Source: Blastomussa wellsi (Eukaryota > Cnidaria > Anthozoa > Scleractinia > Plerogyridae). From it: a DNA stretch of 64,000 nt. The stretch's first letter is position 1, and each line of letters begins with the position of its first letter. The notes below the pieces were generated by a model that did not search any database, was not told the DNA's origin, and was given only the letters and a program-made list of their open reading frames with translations. This document shows, piece by piece, positions 1-12,900 of the stretch. The DNA is taken from contig OX393565.1 in the NCBI GenBank assembly GCA_947652115.1, positions 14,288,293-14,352,292 on the forward strand, read 5' to 3'. The translations under genes and the position numbers were made by a program.

Positions 1-41
1 AAAGATCTTGTACGTGCGAAATTTTCTCTTTCTACATGGTG

Positions 42-1437
42 ACTTAAAGTGCCTCTAACCCCAAAACTTTTTTGGCTAGCTTAAATCTTTTGCATTACAT
101 GGAACAAAACGCCGCACAAATTTTTAATTTTGGTAAAAACAGAGATTTTTTATGAATTTTTTAAGATGGAATAATTTGACACACGACCGAGTTAAGAGGA
201 GTCTGGGGCTTGTGACGTCAGTCCAGGACATTGGCGGCAGTTTTGAAGAAGAAAGCAGATTGATCTGCAGATGACTAGATCTGGATGGGTATTGCATAAT
301 TTCCGTACAATGTCAATGACATAACTTTTTATACGTTTGTTTAGATGTGCGTGTGTATTACGCGATTGTAATGAGTGCGGATGATTTTATTCCGACTAAT
401 TTGCTGAGCATTTACTCAGTCTGTACGTCCCTTTTTCTGAACTCAGCGCACACAAATATCACGCAACTTCCCGTTCAAAGACTTACTACTTGCATAAAGA
501 ATTCCTCGCAACTTGCGGTAACAATATATAAAGGATGATGTAGGGGAAGATTATCGGCAAATTTCTAAAACATTCTAAACTCGTGAGCCCTTATAGATGC
601 TAGTTGATGTGGCATAGTTTTACAGATAATGACCTTCACCGGCTGACCTTTACATAAACAGCTAAATTAAACCGAATCGATCTAAGCGTTTGAAGAAAAG
701 TATAATAAAGTGACTTGGCTTGACTATTTGCACGGCCATTCTGCAAAGTTTGATTGTCTGGGCTCACAAATAGATTATTTCCAGTATCCAGCAGATCAGT
801 ATATTCAAGCAAATGCGAAGCGCCGTGACACGAGCCAATCGTTCGCATTGTGCATGTAAACAGATTGAGCAAATTTAACACGCAGTCTGGTTCAAATGAG
901 TAACTCTCACTGGAACAAAAAACAAAGATAATATTTTTTATCGGCAAGAATAAATTACCTTGAATGCTACGAAAATTCTGGAAGCCGTGCGAAGCAAGGG
1001 GTTGAAGCCTTGAATTATTGAAGATAGATCGAAACTCTAATTTCATCTTTACTTGTTCTTCGCTGCAGACTCGCCGATCGACCAGACCTGGCATGAAATT
1101 TGTTCGCTGAAGTGTTTAGCGTACACTGCCGAGAACTTGCACGACACTCACAATTTTAAACACGTTTTCGAGCTCAGAACGAAGCCACAACAACTCAACA
1201 CAAGGCGAGTGATGAGCTTGCGATCGATGGCCTGGAATGACGTCACAAAATATGCTGGACCCAGATCTTTTTGACCGATTCTTTGACTCGGTCATGCTTT
1301 TCACTTTTTACGACTTTGAAAATTCATAAAAAATTGCGGCTTCAACCGAAAGCAAAAATTTTTTCGGCATTATGATCAGGGAAATGCCAATATTTCTTTG
1401 GATGGAAAAATTTTTTGGGGGTTGTAGGCACTTTAAA
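42..1437. mobile_element. DNA transposon / large MITE with long imperfect terminal inverted repeats
   Basis: The left end (42-73) reads ACTTAAAGTGCCTCTAACCC and the right end (about 1406-1438) is its inverted counterpart, GGTTGTAGGCACTTTAAAG. Similarity continues inward: both ends have a GATTTTTTATGAATTTT-type stretch, then an ACCGAGT motif, then a TGACGTCAnTCCAGG motif near 210-235 and, inverted, near 1235-1250. The arms are therefore about 200 bp and diverged. I see no transposase between them; the open frames inside have no recognisable domain. The right end abuts a second element with a related terminus. Confidence 0.6.
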
Positions 1438-2857
1438 GTGCCTATGAAGTAAAATTTTTTATTGGCCCATTTGCTTGCTTATGTCATAATTAACTCAAAT
1501 TTGCGGGTTTAAGCCATCAAAAGTACATAATTCTTTGATTTTTTGGAGCCTTTTTGGAGTTTGGATTTCTCAAGCTGAAGTGGGTCTATTTTGCGCTCGG
1601 CCAAACACAGGAAGTGACGTAGTTGGTGGTTCTGAATACGATAGTGCCATGGCGGATAAGAGAGCGAAGAAGGGAGGGATGAATTATTGTGCAGCCAGTG
1701 ATGCCAATAAAGTCAACTGCTCCAACAGAGCTAGCACACCAGGAATTTCCATGTATTTCTTCCCCAAAGACGAAAGTGTGAGGCAAGAATGGACTCGATT
1801 TGTGCGCACTCACCGACAAGATTTCATGCCAAACAAGTTGTCATGTGATGTCATGCTTCAAGCACAAGCCAGCTTTCCACAGTGATGGATCTAGAGAAGC
1901 CATGGAATAACGAAAATTTCTTATCAAGGGTTCAGTTCCTTCAAAAATTTGGATGTACTGAAGATCACCTACAACTGAACAGTCTGAACGAAAAAGCGGT
2001 GCCGCGAGTAAATCGAGATTAATCGTGTCATTGGAAAAGATATGGCATGTGTTTGTTTAAAGTGGAAACATATTCTGTAATAATGGCATATACAACATGC
2101 AAAACAGTTACAGGGCTCTAACAGACTTGCGTGTGGTAGATATAAATCTATATAGTGTCTAAATGGTTCTGAGCAGAACGGGACATAATGAACAAGTTAG
2201 GAGGTCAAAACCTAGACACCAAGCTCAGAATACTAAATGCTAGATAAAAGTGATGCAAGAAACACACCCTCTGCGACACAGAATGGCTCTGAAAAAACAT
2301 AGCTTTCTCGAAGTAGAGCTCAGTTTTCAGAGACGCCGGACAAAGAAAAATATTGTGATAAGAAACCACATCTTGATCTTCACAGAAAATGTCTTACCTT
2401 GTCCTTCGAGAGCAAAGCTATGAGCAATGAGCAATGAGCAATGAGCAAAAACAAACCACACGAATGAAACATATTGCAGAGTACAGAGGTGTCAAACTAT
2501 TAACAGGAAGCCATATGGTGGCTACAATGTTTTGGCTTGATTTAAAGAAATAAACGCCTCCAAACAATACAGTATCTAGTGTCCTTTAGAAACTAATTAT
2601 TAGCAAAATATGTCAGATGACCGAATTAATATGCAGAACGGCACATGAACAAATGTCACGAGCGATCGGCCCGTCCGCATAAGGCTGTTGGACATGTCCA
2701 ACTATCTCCATTTCCTGCGAAGAATCACAGTATCTGGATCCCTCAATTTATGTACTTCAAGCAGCGAAAAAACAGATTTTCTTTCCTTTCCACCAACTTT
2801 CTTTCCCATTATCCTACAAAACTGTGCAAAAAAACTTTTACTTCATAGGCACTTTTA
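1434..2857. mobile_element. THAP-domain DNA transposon relic
   Basis: The ends are inverted copies of AAAGTGCCTATGAAGTAAAA (1434 onward; inverted at about 2833-2857), a near-perfect match of about 26 bp. The outermost AAAGTGCCT is shared with the neighbouring element on the left, so both belong to one terminus family. A decayed THAP zinc finger lies inside near the left end, as expected for a P-element- or THAP-type transposase gene. No catalytic domain is recognisable in the remaining 900 bp. A short tandem GAGCAAT repeat lies at about 2418-2445. Target-site duplications were not identified. Confidence 0.6.
1649..1956 (+). pseudogene. THAP zinc-finger fragment, frameshifted
   Basis: An ATG at 1649 opens a frame beginning MADKRAKKGGMNYCAASDAN. 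It continues with an N-C-S-N motif, then GISMYFFPKDE, then a W and an RTHRQDF-like segment, which is the usual layout of a THAP domain (C-x(2-4)-C, an F-P core, a conserved Trp). The C-x2-H half and the closing AVPTIF-like box are not in this frame. An SVPSKIW box appears about 1930-1956 in another frame, after an in-frame stop. I infer at least one frameshift and one stop. THAP domains bind DNA and are found in P-element-type transposases and derived host regulators; here the position inside an inverted-repeat element favours the transposon origin. Confidence 0.55.
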
Positions 2858-3395
2858 ATTAATTGTTAACTAAACAACTGAAAAAGTGATCACTGGCTGC
2901 AGTCATGTTTATTTGGTATTTCGTTATGCGATATCACTGTTATAAGACCCTATGAAAATGTTCTTAAAGATGAGTAAATAACTGGTCACCTTTAGCATAG
3001 TTTGTTAGAAAAGGAATGAAGCTTCCCAAATTTTGAACTGTCGTGCTGGCATTTATTGTTGAACCGTTGACAAACGTTGACGCGTTACGCTCGATTGAAA
3101 ACAGACGTGACTGGACTTCAGGCGTCAAAGAATATTTTATTTCGTGTTATAAATTACATATAGATAAACTATTTGGACATTTTCTACATTAATAACCCTT
3201 TGCAAAGAGACGTTAAGCTTCCAAATTGACCAAGCACAAGCCGACTTAGTATTTATTTTATTTATGCAAATAATTGAAGTTTCACGTATTAATGAAACTG
3301 CAAACACAAATTGACAGATACTAATTAGGGGGTGGCAGACGACTCGTCAAATAATTATATTAGGTGTTCTGCCTCTTGACTCAAAAATACTCTTC
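2858..3395. other. No gene seen
   Basis: AT-rich sequence between the THAP element and the LINE relic. No open frame of note, no repeat or RNA gene was recognised. Confidence 0.5.
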
Positions 3396-5301
3396 CCAGA
3401 ATTTAAGAAAGCCTTTGATTCAATCGAATGAGATTACATGTACAAAGTTTTGGACGTTTTCAACTTCAAGAAAGACTTTAAAAGATGGGTGAAAGTTTTT
3501 TACATGGATATTTCAAGTTGTGTCACAAATAATGGATTTGCATCCCCCCTTTTCAACCTAAATCGTGCTCAGGGTTAGAACTGAACAAAGCAAAAACAGA
3601 AGTCATGTGGCTAGGCCCTTGGACGTCGAGGAAAGACACACCGTTCGGGTTTCGGTGGACCGAGAATTCATTATATGCTCTGGGTATCCACTTCTCCAAC
3701 GATAAAAGCATAAGTGACAGACTCAATTTTGAAAAAAACTTGAAGACCTGAAGAAACTTCTTAACTCCTGGAAAAGAAGAAAACTTACCCTTGCAAAAAT
3801 TAACATTGTCAAAACACTGCGATTGTCTAAGTTAATTTACAATGCGTCGGTTATAACACTGCCCGAAAACTTCTCCAAAATGGTAGATAGGGTTAACAAA
3901 CTGCATAAGATGATTGGGGACAAACATGATGGTGGCTTGAAAATGACCGAGTTTGTCTCCATAAATAAGGCGTTGAAAGTGTCATGGAAGATTTAACACC
4001 GATGTTATGGCGCAGTGGAAAATCATTCCAAATTTATTGACTGAACATCTAGGTAGATTTAAGTTTCTGCTATCATGCAACTACACAACCAATGAACTCG
4101 CATTAAGCAACATCCCTTCCTTTTATAGAGAAATTCTCAGTTTTTGGGAAATGATTAAGAAAATCAAATTAGACACAGACCAGGACAGAACAGATCCACT
4201 CAATGCCATAATACGAAACAACTTTGATATAAAAATCGCAACAAAGCCTTTATTTCATAAGTCATGGCTCGAGGTAGTCATGTTAAAGACCTCTCAGTTA
4301 CTACTAGTGAAAAATTCTTAACTTTCCAACAATTTACTGATCGATTTAATCTAAAGACTAATTTTACCACTTATTACGGCCTTCTTAATGCAATCAAAAG
4401 CAAATGGAAAATACCGTCAATCCAAAGTTGAAAGCAACCACGAAGTCAAAATTGATATATGACACTGTCGAAAATTTTCCAATTCTGTTCTGCACAAAAC
4501 AATTGTTGAAAATAAATTCCAAGCACCAACCAATGAAAAGCGAATCTTAAGCTACGGACTGGATGACTCCGATATGAAAACAATATAATGGCCATTTTCT
4601 AATACTAAGAACACTAAGTTAATAATGTTTCAATTCAAGATTAATCACAACATTTTATTCACGAAAGACAAACTTAAAAAATGCAAACCTAGTATCTGAC
4701 GATTTATGACATCTTTGTAAAAAAGAGAGGCATACAATCGAGCATATGTTTTTAAAATGTTCTCATGCAAGCTTCTTCTGGAAGGAATTTTTTGATTGGT
4801 GGTCAGAAACCACCGGCGAAAAAATTCATTTAACTGACTCAACTCTTTTATATGGACCTGTTAACTTACTAAAACACCATCAAGCACTTAGCTTGGCTTT
4901 GTTGGTGGCAAAGTACTTCATCTATAAATGCAACCTTGTTGAGGAATCTTTGAATTTTGCACTATTTAAAGTACAGTTTCGAGAAAACATAATGACAGAA
5001 AGATACATCACAATCAAAAACAAAACTATCGAGCCTTTTAATGATAAATAGGGTTGCTTTATAGCAAATAAATTAATTCCAACAACTTCTCAGGCTGCCA
5101 TTGTCTCCATGTAGTTAAATATGGTAATTGTAGTCACCTTTCTGTATGTGCTAATTGATTTATGTAATTCATATTTAGCGAGTAGCATTCTTTTATTTCC
5201 TGCTCCCTTTTTTTCACATTTTTATTGTATTTCAATGTGTTGTAATTCTGTTTGAGTTTTTTTTGTTGTGTTATGTTTTGGTCTTGTCCAATGAAGCATA
5301 A

Positions 5302-5332
<31 letters not shown>

Positions 5333-5336
5333 AAAA
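3396..5336 (+). mobile_element. Non-LTR retrotransposon (LINE), 5'-truncated and decayed
   Basis: Conceptual translation in shifting frames gives reverse-transcriptase blocks: KKAFDSIE followed by a KVLDVFNF segment at about 3400-3530, then GLELNKAKTEVMWLGPW at about 3570-3640. A long post-RT region follows, and a zinc-ribbon-like end with HTIEHMFLKCSHASFFWKEF near 4730-4790 (zf-RVT type). The YxDD catalytic block is missing, apparently through an internal deletion near 3560. Many stops and frame changes show it is dead. The 3' end is a tetranucleotide tail, (AAAT)n at 5305-5335, as in many LINEs. Two longer open pieces survive at 4007-4321 and 4746-5051. Confidence 0.8.
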
Positions 5337-6945
5337 CAAATACATAGAACGCCTGATCGCAGGTTAAAATTTAGTGAACAAACCTGATCTGCTCATTTGC
5401 AAATCATGCAGCCCATGTACACAAGAACAAATCAAGCGAAAACTTCTGTTGTAAATCGCGCATTGCAAAATACATTGAAATTATGAATGAAACAAAAGGG
5501 TACTTTTAACCTTTTATATTATTTTATTTTTTTAAGCGTTTTTGTAATGACTGCTTTTTTCCTACTTATCTCCGCCAATTTGTAGCCGGTGAAAACGTTC
5601 AAGTAGCCGGTGATATCGCCGGTCGCAGGCGCTTATTGACAACCCTGATTTGTAGTACCGTATTGTTAATAGAGTAATGCAGCTTTGTACATAGTAAGTT
5701 GTGTAATTAATCTAGGTAGTAATGTAAGTACAGTGTAGTGCAAGTGGTGTTTGTGAATTACAATTAAAAAAAGGCCCGGTAAGTTGCAGGAGTTTTGGTA
5801 TTTACAGGACTCAATCACTTGTGTTTGCATTTGCGAAGCCTTCGTGCTGTTTAAAAATCTAAATCTTTCCTCTCCATACTTAATCTGTTCCTCCTTACAA
5901 GGTTATCTGTTCTCTGATTGGCCAGTTGCCAATTACCAAGCATCAAACTTGTGGACAATAATTATGTCAAAAACTTTTATGGTGTTTGTGGTACCGCCTC
6001 CAGGACTATAATGGTTAGCTATTGTAATCAGGAAATTCCAGAAAATTGTGATGGCTTTTATGCTTCACTAGATGAAGAAAAGGCAAAACCTGTTGGACCA
6101 GGGTATTTCTTTGTTGAGGGCTGGCTGTGTACTGACTTTTCTGCTTTTTAACACAAAATTGTTAGACCCCATCTGTACGTAAGGTACAAATAAATTGTTT
6201 TTGTCATCGTTGCTGTTGTTTTACTATTCTTGAGTTGCACTGTCACGCAATAGAAAATTTAATCGAAAACCATTTGGTGGATGAAGTCAAGAAATTGCGA
6301 TATTATAGAAGATAATTAAAGAAGTCACCTCTCCAAGTTTTAGGTCCATGCGTTATTCCAAACTTCAGATGTTCGTCGAAATGTTGCGCACAAATTTAAA
6401 GCGCCCAGTATGGAGCCGCCATGTTGGTGTACAAATTTGGTACACCAATATGGCGGCTGGGAAATGGTTTAAACATCTGGAACTTACTATCTGTACTGAA
6501 CATACAGACATTTACATAAACACATTTCCTAATGCTTTTACTTCTCAAATGGCTAAAAATCCCGAGATAATTATATATTTTTTGACAAACACGATCATAA
6601 GTTTATGTTACACACTGCCATAACTCTGAAATTCAACATGTGCTGGTTTCCAAACGAAGCATGCATTGAGCTGAAAAGTTGTAAACAGATATAAAATTGG
6701 CACCTCTTCTGCAAGATGAGGATAAAAACTTTGGTGGCTCTTTAATAATTTTTGGATTTTAGAATTTCAAGACGTCATTTGCAAGCCAAGAAAATTATAT
6801 AATTTGAGAATTGTAACAGATTCTGGAGACAGAAAACAAACAAGACCAGAACCTTAACTGCATAACTGTTAACTCTGTCCCCTGAATCTTAGGGGGAGGG
6901 AGTTTCGATTTGATTCATACATTGTATATGATTATAATCTTGCAG
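5337..6945. other. Sequence upstream of the first visible COG2 exon; short unassigned frame and a hairpin
   Basis: No COG2 exon was recognised here, although the family needs about 75 more residues upstream. An open frame at 5918-6151 (no ATG at its left end) is unassigned and is followed by AATAAA at 6189-6194, so it could be a terminal exon or repeat-derived. A hairpin at 6415-6457 pairs GCCGCCATGTTGGTGTAC with GTACACCAATATGGCGGC (one mismatch). Confidence 0.4.
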
Positions 6946-9900
6946 GTTGGAATGGACAAGAACATTGCCAGTTTGTCAGTTCCTTTAGGACAACTGAAAG
7001 AAGAAGTATTGGTAAGTATTTGTATTTAGAGGCAGTCAGGTATGTGGATAAGGAAAGGTATGCAGTATTTTTGTAAATTATTTCTGATTGTATTTTTACA
7101 AACATGGCTTGTCTTCATTCTACAGCTGATTAAGTCTGATCTTGATGGAACAATTGATGCTATACAAAGCAAACTGGATGAAAGAGCACTGCTAAGACAG
7201 AAAAAGGTATTATCATGAAGAGGTTTATTGGCATGATAACTCTTGAGATGATAAACCTTTTAAATTGTTGCTGTAGTCAGGGACAACCTTGTGCTGGACG
7301 TTTGATACTTGTGCATGTTTGTAATTGATAAATCACCATAGCAATGTTAACAATGCAACTAATAATTAACAATTATCCTGTGAATGTCATGCTGAATACT
7401 GCCTGATACTTAGCTGACAAGGCCACAGGCTGAGTTGGTTATAATCAGACAATGTTCCCCAAGATTGAGCAGGATAGTTCTTTTATTATTCAACAAAGCG
7501 GATTTTTCAGCTAGAAAAGCCGTGGTTATGCAGCGTTTTGCAAGATTACGTATGTTGCAGGATATCTGTCATGTGCAGATATTGGATAAGAATCACAGTG
7601 TGACAGTGTGACCGTTTGTTGAATAATAAAACCATGAACGCCTGAAATATGCCTGGAATGTTCATTGTGTTGTAACCAATTGCTTGCAAGATCTTTCAGA
7701 CTACAGGCACCACAGACAACAAATGGTTTTCCTTCAGTTAGTTCTCGTTTTGTTTCAATATCCTTCGTAAGATTTTTTTGCAGGAATTTTACAAGTTATT
7801 GGATAACTGTTCCTTCTTATTTAAAGACAGCAAGCATGACACCAGGGAAGAATCCAGACTCAAGCAAAAAGAAATCAAAACCCCCTTGGTGGCAAATATT
7901 TTTTCTTGGCTCAAATTGGATGAAATTTACCTTTCTATATAGCAAAGGTTTTTTAAAAATGTGAAAAAGTGCACCTAACCCCCCCCCCCCCCAATTTTTG
8001 GACTAAAGTAAAAGTACCTGTCCTGTAAAGTAAGTCTGCGAAAAAATTTTTGAATTTGACCAAAATGTCTATTTTCTACGCCACACCAAAGTTGTGTTCG
8101 ACATGTTGCATGACAACGTTTTTGGGAGTCTGGGACGAAACTGGATATGACATCTACCCAGGAACCAAACATGATAGCGTCTTGGTAAGTTCTCTGTATT
8201 TGTATGGAATGATGGAACACAAATTAAAGGAGTTATTTCATATTTTTTGGGACTAAAACCTCCAAATCTTGTTTCAAAACCATGTCTTTGTCATCGGCAT
8301 CAGAGTTAAATTTTGAGTCAGACAACTCCAAAATAAGCTTCGTTCCTCTAGTAGAAATTGAATAGACCCATCAGCCTGCAATACTCAAAATACTGCATGA
8401 CTGAGAGCAATACCGGAAGACTTTTTTGTGGATGAGCTGCTTGTAGAACAGGGTTGGGATGCCAGATATAAAGAAAGCAAACACAGAGCTAGAAAGAAAT
8501 CCTTGGGAAAGTGCTTACTAGATAGCACCGAGGCGACCAAACAGAGGCAAGCTATTTTTGCCACCTACATGGCTCTCAAGTACACTTTAGCTGTTTCTAT
8601 TTTTTAGTTATTTAAAAAAAAAAAAAAAACTCTTAGTCGCTGTACGGATGTATGTCGCTAGTCAGCGGGTGGATGGGTGGAGGGATGGATGGATGGATGG
8701 ACGAGCGATGTATTTCACACCAATCAGAATTAGGATACTAAAGGTCGATAACCAATGAAATTGCCGCTTGTATGCATCGTTTAATTTTTTATCGGATTCA
8801 AGGGACGGCCATCTTTATCTTCGTATACACTTGGCCTTATTGGGCGGTGTTGGCATGATGTCTCTATTTCCAGCACTCGTTGTTTATGTAGCTCTGGTGT
8901 AGAACATTGTGTGTGGGTTTTAAGCCGGAAACTGTTCAGAAATTTCCATGGTGGTGAAGAAGGTACGATGATGTGAAGTTTTACATGCTGCGAGCAGTCT
9001 GTTTTGGCGGCTTTGGGTTGAGGGATTGTTTTTTTTTTATCACAGTTAGTTGTGAATAAGAGCCGTGTTGAATTTTGAAATGTTTCTGACTGAAGTAACG
9101 ATAGCTTTAATTTTGGTTAAAATTGAAGTTGTGGATGGCGCAGCTTCCTATTTCTTGGAGATGAGTTGTTTGAAATCAGTCGAGCTGAGGGATCAGACAT
9201 TATCAGAGACTTTGAAATTTAAGAATTTGAAGTAAAGGAGGCCACATACTCAAGAATGCATGGTACAGTAATTCCGGAGAAACAGCTTTCATAGCAGACG
9301 TACTAGCTCTGATAAATATTTCATGAACCGTTTGTAATTAAAGATGCAAAATCTTTTACCAGGATTCTCGGCACAAATTTTGTAACAACCAGAGAACAAT
9401 GTACTAACTGTACTACGTTTTAAAAACCCTTTCGAAAGATATATTTTTTCATTTGATCCGTTGATTGTCTTTCGATAAAATACTTTGGTGCATGTTTAAT
9501 AAATCACAAAATATGACGCTTTCAGCGATGCGGAAAAACAAAGTAAAACAAAGTATCAAGTATTGTGTTACCGCTGTCAAGAAAAGGCTAGGAATCAGGT
9601 TTGGTGTTGCATTCTGCACTGTCCTTTGAGTCTCTGAGTTTTCATTTTCAGGTAAAAATAGCTTTGTTAATTAGAATTGGCATTTAGTCACAACAAGCGG
9701 TAGGGGTATGTTTTCACAACATTGTAATACCGTGTAGTAATGAATAGTGTTAAAGAAGAGAGTTTGAAAGCATTGATATTTTCTAAAGATTTGTGGTATG
9801 GAATACCTCTAATATTGCTGCAGACTTTGTGGCGGCAAGTGTAACCGTAATGTTATCAAATTAGACTTTTAGGCGTCGCACCTAAGTTAGTGGCGTACAT

Positions 9901-12900
9901 CAATCCAATCAGGTTTGGGGTTGCATCAAGAAACCAGTCAAATTATCAATCTCGTCCCCAGAGCCCGCTTTTCTGGATGCTAACCAAAAGAAAAGCGGGC
10001 TCTGGGGATGAGATTGTCAAATTGTTTGATAAAAATGGAATGACATGTGCAGTAAAGTGATTGATTAAACTGATATATTATTCATGGTCGACAGGAAAGT
10101 TTCGTTGGGAATGAATTCGCTAGTCAAACGTATTTTGCGTTGCGCTCATTTGCTTAAAGTGCACACTCCGTCAGCAAAAGGCCCAACACTAAATTGGTCA
10201 TTGAGCGTTCGTTTTGGATGGGCTAGTTTTGCTGACCAAAAGAAAAATGCCCGATACGTCCATATCAGAAACTGAAAAAAAAAAATAACTCTCGCACGCA
10301 TTGCGTGCCTATGTTTCGGTTTGGTGAGAATGTATTTATGCTATTTTATTAAAACCATTGTTTTCTTACAATCCGGAGTGTTTGATGTTTGCAAGAGACA
10401 TGCTACAGTTGCATTTATTTGGGCTATCTCTGAGAATAATTGTGGCTGCGTTTCCACCTTACAGGCTCTTTCTTTTGTTTACCTAAACTATATCATTTGC
10501 TCAAGGAAAGCTTGGTTTGGTTGTGTTCAATTTACGAATTGAAGCACATCGAAGATTATGTCTACTGAGAGTTAGCTAGAAGTGTAAGAGTTGCTTGAGT
10601 GCAGCCAAAAATACAGCCAACATGCCGAGTACATCTGGATTTTTTTTTAATGAAGCTTTATTCTCAATGATAACATTACAGTATGATAATTATTATAATA
10701 CATTACAGTAATAAATTATAGTAATTGTTTTTTTGGGAGGACATAAGTAATTTTCGTATTGATAAACAGGTAGGATAGATATTAAATTATTATTATTAAA
10801 TGTCATTCAAGGAAATCAAATTGAGTGATGCAATTTTGTTGGGGAGGGATTTTTTTTCCTATTTTCTAGAGTTAAATGTTTTCTATTTTGCATTTGAGTA
10901 GGAGTTTGTTTACAAAATCCCTGAGAATAATTGGTTTGTTTTGTAATTTGCAAGAATAAATGTAGTACCTCATGAATAGCATCGTATAGTTAAATTTCTT
11001 TGCTAAATCTTTACTGTATGGACCATCAGTTAGGCCAAAAAGTTTTTCTTCAATGGATGGATTGAGCTTTGAATTATTTCTTGCATAATGAACCAATTGA
11101 TAACTTCTTTATCGAAGGAAATAACAAAGCGACAATCTTTGAATGAATGGTCAACAGAATCTTTTTCTCCACAATATAAACAGTCGTCATCTGGTTTGAT
11201 GCCGTAGCGGTATAGCTCTTTTTTTGTAACTATAATGCGATGAATCAGCTTGAGCTGAAATTCCTTTAACTTGGTTTCTTTGCATATCATATATTTTTGA
11301 GGGAGATAAATGCTTTTCCCCAGGAGTCTTCATTCATGGATAGACTTTAGTTCCATCTTCGAGGACCTGTATGTTCAGCTGTGTGGGTCTTGATGGTAGA
11401 AGAATAAATCGCCAATTTGCCATGTAGGAGTCCAGAGGAGTCTCAAGAATACAAACAGAATTCATGCTGAAAGGAAATTATTCATATCATAACAGTTTTT
11501 GAATTCTAAAGCATTCTAAGTTGTCACTCCAAATAACCAAATCATAGGAAATCAAGCTTATTTTGCTGGAATTTAGCAACCATCTTTGCTAGATAAAATA
11601 AAGGATCTACTGCATAAGCTGGCCGCATGCATAGACTTTCAGTATTTAAAGTCCTTATTTATTTGTGACCTGCTTTGCTATCTTTGCTCAGCACAGCCGT
11701 GTCGGGGCCTAAAAAGCTCGCCCCGGTGGCTTAGCTATTCTACAACTGTACAATTCTTGAGGTCGACTTGTGGCTTGGCAAACTTTACAAATATTTATGC
11801 CAGCTTTAACTTTCCGTAAATCTCATTTTTCATGCTGTGTAGCTGCACATAGTGCCTGTAATGTCGTGGCATGTAAGGTTTATTGCACAGTCAGGATATT
11901 TTTTAGAATATTATGTACAGTGTTTGTCATACTGCTAATTTTACAGCCTTAGAAAAAACTCTGTGAGTCCATCACTATTGACAGTCTTTCGGTTCACCCA
12001 AATTTATCGGAAAGATTCATTTTTGATCTTCTGCATAATCACACAAGGAAGACACTTTTACGCTAATTGAACCATAATATTACATGCGATGATCGCTGTA
12101 GCACTTCTGAAATTGATCACCCGACTGCTGTGCTAGAAATTTATCTTCAAAGTTGAGTAAAGTTCTTGGTGGAATTTTTATGAATTGCTGGCTGGCTTTA
12201 AGCAGGTAAATTTTTTAGCCTTTGGAGGACTTCGGTACAAATTTTAGGTTTCTTCAGTTTCTCTCACAGACGTACTTTACCTGTTTGAGTTAGACAAAAT
12301 CCACCCATCCTTTATGTCTTTTCTTGGTAACTGCCAGATCAATTACCACTGTATCGTACATTATAACTTTATTTTAACCTGGGATATTGCCGTGAGCGCT
12401 GATACATGTAGCACCGGTGGGAGGCATTTCTATGTATTTTTCATTTGTGTGTTGTACCATCCTGAAAGAAATGAAAGAGAGCAAATGATCCTGCCTTCCT
12501 GGGTAGACGTCACAATAGACGCTGGACCCACTCTTCTTAGAACATGGCCGTGAAACAAAATAGTGGAATTTTAAGTTCTATTTTTGAGACTTCACTGGGT
12601 CACAGTGCTTCTATTTTAGCTAAAAAATATTGGGGGTTAGGTGCACTTTAAGCTTTAATTTCAAGGCTCCTTCTTTGTCAAGTGAAACTGAACGGTTGTA
12701 AAATTTTTAAACCCTGACAGACAACAGTAGCGCCGCATGTTCATTGCATGTTTCTGGCTGGCAGAGAATAAAATTATCATACTTTTTTGTGCTTAATTCC
12801 AATGGTTTATCAAAGCCAAGCCATTTTTGACAACTTAACTGGATAAAAAACTCTGGAGAAAGTTTTTTTTTGGAAAAAGAGTGAAATTCGTTTATCTCCA

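Larger units (their letters stand above)
7966..12651. mobile_element. 4.7 kb DNA transposon inserted in a COG2 intron
   Basis: The left end is AAAGTGCACCTAACC followed by a run of 14 C (7979-7992) and AATTTTT. The right end is the inverse, AATATTGGGGGTTAGGTGCAC ending at CTTTAAG (12625-12652). Farther in, about 8125-8215 and, inverted, 12440-12530 share GAGTnnGGnC, GACnTCTACCCAGGAA and an ACACAAATT-type block, so the imperfect arms reach about 250 bp. It belongs to the same CTTAAAGTGC terminus family as the elements at 42-1437, 1434-2857 and 48711-49263. The interior holds other repeats (8603-9255, 9948-10015, a minus-strand LINE) but no recognisable transposase; an acidic Ser-rich piece at about 8280-8350 may be a transposase-associated remnant. 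Confidence 0.6.

Noticed and set aside
636..1094. 152-codon minus-strand open frame
   Set aside because: Lies inside a non-coding-looking inverted-repeat element, with no domain or codon signal.
11586..12553. Short open frames in the 4.7 kb transposon
   Set aside because: No transposase motif could be recognised in any frame, so no gene is claimed.
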